A stretch of 42,847 bases of DNA from a virus: positions 1-42,847 of the IMG/VR virus record IMGVR_UViG_3300035698_004247; one strand, written 5' to 3'. This document shows positions 22,034-28,723 of this stretch, piece by piece; positions within the stretch are counted from its first letter, which is position 1, and each line of letters starts with the position of its first letter. The translations under genes were made by a program, and so were the position numbers. The notes under the pieces are model-generated. The model saw nothing but the letters and a program-made list of their open reading frames with translations, searched no databases and had not been told where the DNA came from.

Positions 22034-22050
22034 GGGGCTTTAATGCCCCG
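22034..22050. promoter_or_regulatory. GC hairpin in leader of histone-like gene
   Basis: GGGGC, a 6-base loop TTTAAT, and GCCCC lie 24 bases upstream of the start at 22010. It could be a leader structure for the minus gene or an operator; no T-run follows on either strand. Confidence 0.35.
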
Positions 22051-22091
22051 TGATTCTCTTATTACCCGATCCAGACACGGTTTGAACCATT

Positions 22092-22105
22092 AAAAGTGAA
22101 CTTTT
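22092..22105. promoter_or_regulatory. Dyad AAAAGT-GA-ACTTTT in divergent region
   Basis: A perfect 6-base inverted repeat with a 2-base centre lies 25 bases upstream of the MerR -35. It could be a second operator in the divergent region 22011-22187. TGACAG occurs three times nearby (22118, 22131, 22141). Confidence 0.35.
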
Positions 22106-22129
22106 TTATCAGAAACTTGACAGTAGTAG

Positions 22130-22158
22130 TTGACAGAACGTGACAGTTCTAGTATCGT
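22130..22158 (+). promoter_or_regulatory. Sigma70-like promoter with MerR-type internal dyad
   Basis: TTGACA (22130-22135) is a perfect -35; 17 bases on is TATCGT as a -10. Between them AGAAC (22135-22139) and GTTCT (22146-22150) form an inverted repeat with 6-base spacing, which is where MerR-family regulators bind. The gene it serves is itself a MerR family member starting at 22188, so autoregulation is likely. The -10 matches only 4 of 6 positions, and classic MerR promoters have 19-20 base spacing, so details are uncertain. Confidence 0.55.
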
Positions 22159-22187
22159 CCTCATCAGAACAAGCCGTGAGGAACCCT

Positions 22188-22628
22188 ATGACTTACAACC
22201 TAACCGAACTTGCCGAGAAATCAGGCACCACAGCACGGACGATCCGTTACTACATCTCACAGGGGCTTTTGTCCTCTCCTGTGGGAAAGGGTCGTACCGC
22301 ACACTACACAGAGGATCATCTGAAGACCCTAACCAGGATCAAAGGAGGTAAGGAACAGGGTCTTCCATTAGAGAACATCCAGAAGCTGCTTGACCAACTG
22401 GAGTTGATGGAGAAGGACCCTGACCACACCATCATCCTTCCTTTTTCCTTTGACTATGATTTTTCAACTCCTCAATGGAAGCTAAAGGGGGAGCCTCCAA
22501 GGGCTTCTTGGACAGCTTACGAGGTGGATAAGAATATACAAGTCATGGAACGAGTGGGGATCAGCCCCGACAAACACGCTGCCCTTATGAAGTCCCTTAG
22601 GGTATTCAAAAAAGAACTCACAGAGTAG
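22188..22628 (+). CDS. MerR-family transcriptional regulator
   Basis: 146 aa from the ATG at 22188 (GAGGAA upstream); an upstream in-frame start lies inside the promoter. Residues 3-70 are a MerR winged helix-turn-helix: Y-N-L-T-E-L-A, T-A-R-T-I-R-Y-Y-I-S-Q-G-L-L, G-R-T-A-H-Y-T-E-D-H-L, and the helix G-L-P-L-E-N-I-Q-K-L-L. The C-terminal ~70 residues carry no Cys pair for metal and no long coiled coil, so it is not a heavy-metal sensor. The T-R-I-K-G-G segment is the usual dimer helix lead. It is transcribed just before the VIT-VWA gene, 11 bases apart, from a promoter with a MerR-style dyad. Confidence 0.85.
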   Translation: MTYNLTELAEKSGTTARTIRYYISQGLLSSPVGKGRTAHYTEDHLKTLTRIKGGKEQGLPLENIQKLLDQLELMEKDPDHTIILPFSFDYDFSTPQWKLKGEPPRASWTAYEVDKNIQVMERVGISPDKHAALMKSLRVFKKELTE

Positions 22629-22639
22629 GAGACCAACCC

Positions 22640-25063
22640 ATGCCACAGATTATGCCAAACCCTTTGCACGGCAACGTGCTCTTGGATGCACAGACCCGGC
22701 AGCCCATTGCCCTTTCTATGCAGCACCTTCATTTGGCCGGTCAGGTGAGCCCCGCAGGAGCACTTCTGCGATCCACCCACCGGTTCAAGTGTTCCACAGA
22801 CAAGCCCTTGGAGGCGTTGTACGTCTTTATGCTGCCTCGTAACGGAACACTTCGTCGGTTCATTGTTAAGGGGGAGGACTTTGAGATTGAGTCCAAGTTG
22901 TCCCCCAGAGAGGATGCTCGTAAGGAATATGAGCAAGGCATCGACAATGGGCACCTCTCCGTTCTGGCTGAGACCTCTTCGGATGGTCTTGTGACTTTGT
23001 CTGTGGGTCAGGTAAGGCCCGATGAAGAGATCACAGTCATTGTTGATGCCATCTCTGGGGTGGACGTGAAGGATGAATCCTTCCGTTTCCGCTTCCCCTT
23101 TACGTTGGCCCCGTCCTATCATGCACAGGCGAAAGTCACTCCGACAGGTAAGCTCGAACTGCCTGAGGACATCTTCGGGGATATCCTCCTTCCCGACTGG
23201 AAGTCAGGTACGAAGGGCCTTCACCAGATTTCCTTTCAGATGAAGATGGAGCCAGGTGGCACGTTGGGGACGGTGTCTTCACCCTCCCACCGGATTAGTG
23301 TGACCCCGAATGACGATGGGTCTGCCACGGTGGAGATGGCTTCGGATATGGAGACACCAAACCGGGATCTTGTTATTGATGTGTCTGCAAGGGAAGCTGT
23401 CCCAACATTGTTCGTGGATAAGATGGTAGACAAGAAGCTCCCCAAAAAGGCACCTCATTGGACTGCTGTGGTTCCATCGAATGCCCTTCCGAAAGCACAG
23501 GGTGCTCCTCGGAGAGTGTGTTTCCTTGTGGACACTTCGGGGTCTATGCGGGGAGTTCCCTTGGAGCGTGCTAAGGCGGCTCTGGATGCCATGTTGGCGG
23601 GCCTAGATCCAAAGGATGAGTTTGGCATTGTCCGCTTTGGGTCTACTACGGATGTTTTTGACAGGAAGATGGCTACCGCTACGGAGTCCAATCGCCGCTT
23701 GGCAAGGAAGTGGCTTGAAGCACTGAACACTAATGGTTGTACGGAACTTGCTAAGGGTCTTGGGGAAGCTGTTGAGGTTCTTGGTGGTCCCGGTGGAGAC
23801 ATCTTCCTGATGACTGATGGGCAGGTCTTCGGTACAGGCCCGATCATTGAGCAGGCATCTGCTGCGTGTTCCCGAATACATGTCCTTGGGATCGGGGCAG
23901 CTTCCCAGGATCGCTTCTTGGCCTCTCTGGCTCGCCGCACAGGTGGTGTGAGTGAGATGGTAGGAGTGCGTGAGGATGTGGCTAGCATGTCCTTGAAGCT
24001 CTTCAGTGCTGTCCAGCAGCCCGTACAAGTGGATGTGACAGCTACCATTGGCATGGGAGGCAAGAAGAAGGGTCAAACGCAGGACGTTGGGACCGTGTGG
24101 GAGGGTAAGTCCATCCTCTTGACTGATAACGGTGAGACGAGCCTGAACCGACCCAAGAGCATTACCTTCAATTGGGCAGGTGGTTCCGTCAAGGTGGACA
24201 TTGCACAGGTTTTTGAGACTCCCCCAGGTCTCTCTGCTCTTTTGTGGGCAGGTGGACAGATTGAGGATTTGGAGTCTACGAGGGACATGGGTCTGGGAGG
24301 TCCTGTCCAAAAGGCAGCAGAAAGAGACCTCAAGGAGATCTCTTCTACCTACGGGCTTGCAAGTCGGGTCATGTCTCTGTGTGCCGTGATTGAACGCATT
24401 GGGGATCAGAAGGGTGAAGAGGTGCAGCAGCAGATCATTCCTGTGGGGATGCCTGAAGACATGAGTCAAGATGTTCAGGTTCCGTTCTCGGGTCGTATTG
24501 GCAGCAGGGGGCTCTCAACCTGTTTCCTGTCTGCGGTGAGCACCAGCTATGAGAGCACTGGTCAGGATCTCGGAAATGATCTCTTGGTTGGGTGCAGTAC
24601 TTTGGAGGATTCCTTTGCCCCTTCCCGTGGTGTATCTAATGTCAGGCATCAGAGTCCTGGGGTGGAGGCTTCAACAACGTGGGTTCGTGAACATCGGGTA
24701 GGGTCCGCTGATCTTTATGAGAGGGCCAAGAAGAAGGTGGATGCATCCAATTCTACTACTCTCATTAGTAGTGTGACCCTTCTCATGGAGGATGGTGGGA
24801 TGCCTGGGAATGACGAGGAAGCCCGCCTTGCTACAACTGTTCTTCTGGCATTGTCATGCTTGGAGATGGGTGAGTTGTTCGCTCATCATCTTCGTCGTAT
24901 GGCAGACTACATTGAGAACAGTGGCCGCTTCCCAATGGTGGTTGAGGCAATTCGCAAGCAGTCTCCCAATAAGGCTGAAAGGTGGGTGGATTTGTTTAAG
25001 AAAGCCTCAGTGGGCAATCTTACTAATGATGAAACCTTCCTGAAGATCTCTGCTTCTTTCTGA
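22640..25063 (+). CDS. VIT domain plus VWA domain protein
   Basis: 807 aa; AGGAG 8 bases before the start. Residues about 20-140 match a VIT domain (S-T-H-R-F-K-C, Y-V-F-M-L-P, Y-E-Q-G near 97, G-L-V-T-L-S-V-G-Q-V). A VWA domain at about 290-460 has an intact MIDAS: D-T-S-G-S-M at 298-303, T368 in G-C-T-E-L, and D393 in L-M-T-D-G. Metal-dependent ligand binding is therefore likely. The C-terminal 300 residues include segments typical of VIT-VWA proteins (a helix with A-E-R-D-L-K-E-I-S-S-T-Y-G-L-A-S-R-V-M-S-L near 555-575) and a helical tail. No signal peptide or membrane span is seen, so it should be cytoplasmic. Such proteins are known in animals, amoebae and many bacteria; in a phage beside a MerR gene it is unexpected. 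Confidence 0.85.
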   Translation: MPQIMPNPLHGNVLLDAQTRQPIALSMQHLHLAGQVSPAGALLRSTHRFKCSTDKPLEALYVFMLPRNGTLRRFIVKGEDFEIESKLSPREDARKEYEQGIDNGHLSVLAETSSDGLVTLSVGQVRPDEEITVIVDAISGVDVKDESFRFRFPFTLAPSYHAQAKVTPTGKLELPEDIFGDILLPDWKSGTKGLHQISFQMKMEPGGTLGTVSSPSHRISVTPNDDGSATVEMASDMETPNRDLVIDVSAREAVPTLFVDKMVDKKLPKKAPHWTAVVPSNALPKAQGAPRRVCFLVDTSGSMRGVPLERAKAALDAMLAGLDPKDEFGIVRFGSTTDVFDRKMATATESNRRLARKWLEALNTNGCTELAKGLGEAVEVLGGPGGDIFLMTDGQVFGTGPIIEQASAACSRIHVLGIGAASQDRFLASLARRTGGVSEMVGVREDVASMSLKLFSAVQQPVQVDVTATIGMGGKKKGQTQDVGTVWEGKSILLTDNGETSLNRPKSITFNWAGGSVKVDIAQVFETPPGLSALLWAGGQIEDLESTRDMGLGGPVQKAAERDLKEISSTYGLASRVMSLCAVIERIGDQKGEEVQQQIIPVGMPEDMSQDVQVPFSGRIGSRGLSTCFLSAVSTSYESTGQDLGNDLLVGCSTLEDSFAPSRGVSNVRHQSPGVEASTTWVREHRVGSADLYERAKKKVDASNSTTLISSVTLLMEDGGMPGNDEEARLATTVLLALSCLEMGELFAHHLRRMADYIENSGRFPMVVEAIRKQSPNKAERWVDLFKKASVGNLTNDETFLKISASF

Positions 25064-25118
25064 TTTCTTGCCTCTTTCTCGGTATTCCTTCTTTCCAGCC
25101 CTATAGGTAGAGCAAGGG

Positions 25119-25127
25119 TGGTTATAT
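25119..25127 (+). promoter_or_regulatory. Candidate extended -10 upstream of tail tube
   Basis: TGGTTATAT, identical to the motif at 8843, lies 81 bases before the tube start within the gene-free stretch 25064-25207. It sits in the loop of an inverted repeat TAGAGC (25108) / GCTCTA (25130). A second AT-rich hexamer (TATAAA) lies about 25 bases before the strong SD AGGAGG. No terminator-like hairpin is evident after the VIT-VWA gene. Confidence 0.35.
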
Positions 25128-25207
25128 CCGCTCTATCTCTCCTTTCCTGGGGTTCGTTGGACTGCCTATAAAGCCCCTGTGATGAGGAGAGCTTATAGGA
25201 GGTTCCC

Positions 25208-26101
25208 ATGGCGGATGCTAATGCACAAACCAGACCCACCAACACCGACAACGCTGCTGATTCAGGTGTCGGTGGAAAGTCGTACCTTTACGACTTTGGT
25301 ACGTCCCCCAACACTAGGACTGCGGTGTCACAGAAGGTGAGGATTCTTACTCCTCACTATGGAAATACGCAGGCAATGCATCAGATGGGCGTGCTCAGTA
25401 CGTTCAGTCCGACCCAGAGCCGTACCATTGAACCGGTACGTGGCATTGGGTTTGGGGATCAGATTGCAGAACTGGTCCCGTGTGTGACTGAACCTACCAC
25501 AGGCAACTTTGAGAGAGCCTTGCTCTATCTTTGCAACCTGTGGCAGGCTGCTGGATATGCAGCGGGTGTTGACGGTCCTGTCAGATCGCTGGCCCATCAT
25601 CGTTGGCCCTTCGATATCGAGCAGCAGTTGGTCTTTTCGACGCTGGCCGATATGGACATGGGTGTAGCAAACACAGGTCTCGGTGGTGAGCCTGGAACTT
25701 TCCAGGGTGGCACCAAGGCCATTGAGTTCCCGCAGGTCACTACGGACTCAGGGACTGGCGACTATGTCGGTGGGGTACCTGACGCAGGGGCAAACCCGGG
25801 TAGAGGCCACAGTGCCGTTATCACTATCTATGAGGCTTGCTGGTTCAACCAGTGGGCAACATCCTTCGTAAAAGATGCTGGGGTGATCATGGAGTCCGGT
25901 GATGTGACTATTTCGGATGTCCACGACTTCGCTAGTGTTTATGGTGAGTTCCTAGCAACAGGTAATGACCCGACAGTGGGCCAGTTGGGTTCCATCCGCT
26001 TTGCAGAGGCCGGGTCCATTACACAGGCAGGAACTGGTGTGACCGGTGGCGGGACAACCTCCCTCTTCGCTCAAGGTGCCTTGAATGAGACAACCGCCTA
26101 G
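25208..26101 (+). CDS. Tail tube protein
   Basis: 297 aa; ATAGGAGG directly upstream. Family segments I recognise from jumbo-type phages are R-T-I-E-P-V-R-G-I-G-F-G-D-Q-I-A-E-L-V-P near residues 74-93 and A-L-L-Y-L-x-N-L-W near 105-113, followed by G-P-V-R-S-L-x-H-H-R-W-P-F. Tube subunits stack as hexamers inside the sheath and are ejected into the cell. The C-terminal 50 residues are Gly/Thr/Ala rich. It starts the second half of the tail operon, but the sheath gene that would normally precede it is 11 kb away. Confidence 0.8.
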   Translation: MADANAQTRPTNTDNAADSGVGGKSYLYDFGTSPNTRTAVSQKVRILTPHYGNTQAMHQMGVLSTFSPTQSRTIEPVRGIGFGDQIAELVPCVTEPTTGNFERALLYLCNLWQAAGYAAGVDGPVRSLAHHRWPFDIEQQLVFSTLADMDMGVANTGLGGEPGTFQGGTKAIEFPQVTTDSGTGDYVGGVPDAGANPGRGHSAVITIYEACWFNQWATSFVKDAGVIMESGDVTISDVHDFASVYGEFLATGNDPTVGQLGSIRFAEAGSITQAGTGVTGGGTTSLFAQGALNETTA

Positions 26102-26311
26102 TCAAGTGATTGGCTGGTAGAATGTAATGAGACCAAACGGGATCAGCCCAGTGGGTAGACAGACGCACGAGAGAACGAACAGACCTTTTGAGCTTGGCAC
26201 CACCTGATCAGCAGGTTGGTTAAACCAACATGGAAACGAATAGCTAGACCCACTTTTCTTGCACTGTCAGGACCCCTGTGCGCTGCTCCCCTTTCAAAAA
26301 GAGGGAGCCTT
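26102..26311 (+). promoter_or_regulatory. Structured leader of the tail chaperone gene
   Basis: 210 bases without a gene. It holds TGGTAGAAT at 26115 (candidate extended -10), then two overlapping hairpins (ACCTG...CAGGT around 26202-26217, and GTTGGTT-A-AACCAAC at 26215-26229) that cannot both form, and finally a hairpin GCTCCC (26285-26290) with GGGAGC (26303-26308) that covers the SD GAGGGAG of the gene at 26312. The arrangement resembles an attenuated or translationally controlled leader. Confidence 0.45.
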
Positions 26312-26812
26312 ATGGAACTTACACTGGCAGCCTTGGAGCAAGCACTCCAACCAATTTCTGACATCGGCATGGAAGAACTGTCGTTCGTGGCCGCTGGCCA
26401 GGACGTTACCTTACGGGTAATGACTCCTGAGCAAGAGGCACAGGTTCAAAGGTATTCCACGGCAGCACTCTCTGGGGGGGAAAGAGATCCTTCCGCAGAG
26501 GCTGTCATGTCCTATTTGGAAAAGTTCAAGTTAGCAACCCTTTCTCATTCCATCATTCAGGTGGGATCCTTGGACTTCAGAGATACGGAGTTTGTAGGGA
26601 CCGGGGAGACGCTGGATAACGGAAAGGTTGTCAAGATCCCACGGTACGAGGCCGTTCGCCGGATCCTTTCAAGTGGCCTGGGGGAGTTCGGAATACAGTA
26701 TTCCTTCGTTACTATGAACTGTTGGAGAAGTTTGAGCGTCGGGTGGAGCAGTCCATTGAGTTTGAGCCACCCGATCTGGATGCAGAGATTGAGAGGGCTA
26801 CCGCTTACTTAG
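26312..26812 (+). CDS. Tail assembly chaperone, short (0-frame) form
   Basis: 166 aa from the ATG at 26312 (SD GAGGGAG); the frame is open upstream but unlikely to be translated. Residues 1-124 read like a natural helical protein (E-L-T-L-A-A-L-E-Q-A-L; V-V-K-I-P-R-Y-E-A-V-R-R-I-L). After residue ~125 the sequence turns Ser/Trp/Leu rich and unlike a folded domain, while the -1 frame becomes helical and charged. This is the two-product layout of gpG/gpGT-type chaperones, which lie between tube and tape measure and coat the tape measure during tail assembly. Confidence 0.75.
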   Translation: MELTLAALEQALQPISDIGMEELSFVAAGQDVTLRVMTPEQEAQVQRYSTAALSGGERDPSAEAVMSYLEKFKLATLSHSIIQVGSLDFRDTEFVGTGETLDNGKVVKIPRYEAVRRILSSGLGEFGIQYSFVTMNCWRSLSVGWSSPLSLSHPIWMQRLRGLPLT

Positions 26813-27507
26813 AGAAGCTTAAGCAATCCAAGGCTCGCAAGAACATGGAAGTCCAGGATAGCTTCTCAAAGCAGGTTCAGGCAGTAGCCACGGACACGCT
26901 GGACACCTCAGAAGATAAACGGAGAGACCGCCGCAAGGCAACAGCTTCTATTTTGGGTGTGGAAGCGGATCCTGTGGAGGAAGAGGTTATTTCTGAGCCA
27001 GTTGCTGTCCCTGTTCCTGAGCCAGTGGTTGCCCCTACCCGCACATCAATTATCCCGAATCAGGCAAACCCTCCTGCCCATGCCAACACATTGCCTGATC
27101 CCCCTCCTGAGCCTGAGCCAGTTGTTGCAGAGAAACCTAAACCTGCGGCTCCCTTCAACCCGCCCCCTGTCACGGACTCCTTTGTGGATACTTCGGATCC
27201 AGATGCAATGGCGGTAGAGGTAGCAGCAGAGACAGCCCGATTGATACAAATGCGGCGTGGTGCTCTTAAGGAAGCTCCTTCGGCTCTTACGGCTGTGCAT
27301 GAGACGCTGAGAGAGCAACAGCAGCCCCCACAGCAGCCCCCACAGCAGGTAGGGGAGCATGAAGGGATGCCTGTTTACAAGATGCCCCCACAGGACATGA
27401 CAGCAAGGCCACAGGTTAATGCTGCTCTTGTGGCCGACCCAAGAATTGATCAGGGGCCAAAGGGCGACAGCAAAAACCCTAGGTTCAGGAAGCCACAAAC
27501 GCCTTGA
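26312..27507 (+). CDS. Tail assembly chaperone, long form through -1 frameshift
   Basis: About 398 aa if ribosomes slip -1 near the five G at 26680-26684 (codons CTG GGG GAG). The -1 frame is closed by TAA at 26617-26619 and open from 26620 to 27507, so the shift must fall between 26620 and 26812. From 26683 it reads G-V-R-N-T-V-F-L-R-Y-Y-E-L-L-E-K-F-E-R-R-V, a convincing helical continuation. The long form then has a charged helix, and a Pro/Val/Glu-rich region (about 200-260) and Gln/Pro stretches near 320. The site permits clean re-pairing in the P site (GGG to GGG) but not in the A site, so it is not a perfect X-XXY-YYZ heptamer. Confidence 0.7.
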
Positions 27508-27517
27508 GGGGAGCACT

Positions 27518-28720
27518 ATGCCAACGACACTTCCCAAGAGCACTTCCGAGCAAAGGTCTCCATACTATGAAGATGTGGAAACCCTGCTTTCTGTAGGGTT
27601 CCTTTCACATCCTGTTTCCATCAATGGGCTTTCCCTATCCATGCGTTCTCTGAGCCCTTCAGACAGGTTCCTTTTGAGGACACGGGCCAGCGGATCAGAT
27701 GACAAGGGTTGGAAGTGTTGGGTTGTGGCTTCTGCTGCATGGATGGTGGACGGTTACTGTGTGTTAGGAGAGGATCATGCAGTTCCTTCCCTGAAGAAGA
27801 AGCTGGAACTGTTGCCCCCTAGCTCTTTGGACATTTTGTTCAGCATTGTCATGGGTTTGTTTGCTAGGCAAGACAGGGCTATGTCTGCTGTGGAATCCTA
27901 CAGTTATGAGTCTGCTTCACGGTACTTGTGGAGATCTAGTGGGGGGAAATTTAAGAGTGGGGTTCCAGGGGCTGGATCTTTGGGGTTGAACCATGTCCAG
28001 CAGATGTGGGCCTTCTTTAACTATGTGGAGGACTTGAGGCACGCACAGGATACACAGTGGGAGGGGCAGAAGTTCGTGGCCTCTACAATGTCCTCTGGTG
28101 TCAAGAAGATTGATCAGAAGGACAAGCAGCGAAGACAAGAGGAAGAGGAGCAGCGCCAGAGGGTGCAGGATACGTTCTTCTACACCTCTGTTGGGTTAGT
28201 TTCGGCAGAACCTAGGGATAAGGAAAGCTCTGACCCACGGCTCGGCGGGATAGGACATGCTTCGACTCCCGATGAATTGGCAGAAGAGATGCGTCGTTGG
28301 GTTGAAGGGGAAGAGGACTCCCACGACCAGGTCATCAGTGACTACAAACGTAAGGCGGTCAAGAAGTTCATGTTGGAGAAGGAAGCGAAGGAGTCTCGTG
28401 CACAAGCTTTCCGAAAGCGCATGGAAACGGAAGAGGCAGGTCCTGTGAAGTTGGTTGGGTATACCCCTGAGCATCTTGCAGCCATCTTGAAGGATCGCCA
28501 GCCGGGTGCCCCTGCTCCGGGTGTTAGGTTTGTGTCCGGTGGACAACATGGCAGTCGAGAATACCTCTATGAGAAATACCTAGAGAGGGCTCCCGACTCT
28601 GGCGCTCTCACCACCGCTGACGGAAAGCTTGTTCGTCAGGGGGATACTTCCCTATTGGAGCAGGTGTCACAACGCCAGCTTTTGTTTGGGAAGTCTGTTT
28701 CTGATGAGCCTGAGGAGTAG
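27518..28720 (+). CDS. Tail protein between chaperone and tape measure
   Basis: 400 aa from the ATG at 27518 (GAGGGGAG just upstream). Residues 1-190 are a compact, Trp-containing domain (S-L-S-M-R-S-L-S-P-S-D-R-F-L-L; A-S-A-A-W-M-V-D-G; L-F-A-R-Q-D-R-A). Residues about 205-245 are a Lys/Glu/Gln coiled segment; the rest is charged and partly disordered. The position and the helical domain resemble proteins that accompany the tape measure in large myophages. The name and exact role cannot be read. Confidence 0.65.
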   Translation: MPTTLPKSTSEQRSPYYEDVETLLSVGFLSHPVSINGLSLSMRSLSPSDRFLLRTRASGSDDKGWKCWVVASAAWMVDGYCVLGEDHAVPSLKKKLELLPPSSLDILFSIVMGLFARQDRAMSAVESYSYESASRYLWRSSGGKFKSGVPGAGSLGLNHVQQMWAFFNYVEDLRHAQDTQWEGQKFVASTMSSGVKKIDQKDKQRRQEEEEQRQRVQDTFFYTSVGLVSAEPRDKESSDPRLGGIGHASTPDELAEEMRRWVEGEEDSHDQVISDYKRKAVKKFMLEKEAKESRAQAFRKRMETEEAGPVKLVGYTPEHLAAILKDRQPGAPAPGVRFVSGGQHGSREYLYEKYLERAPDSGALTTADGKLVRQGDTSLLEQVSQRQLLFGKSVSDEPEE

Positions 28721-28723
28721 CCG

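Noticed and set aside
22059-22088. Fifth copy of the bipartite element
   Set aside because: CGGGTAATAA is present and the boxes are similarly spaced, but the upstream box reads GGTTCAAACC; too divergent to count.
23603-24469. Minus-strand open frame of 288 codons
   Set aside because: Antisense to the VWA domain, with His/Cys/Arg-rich shadow composition and no SD.
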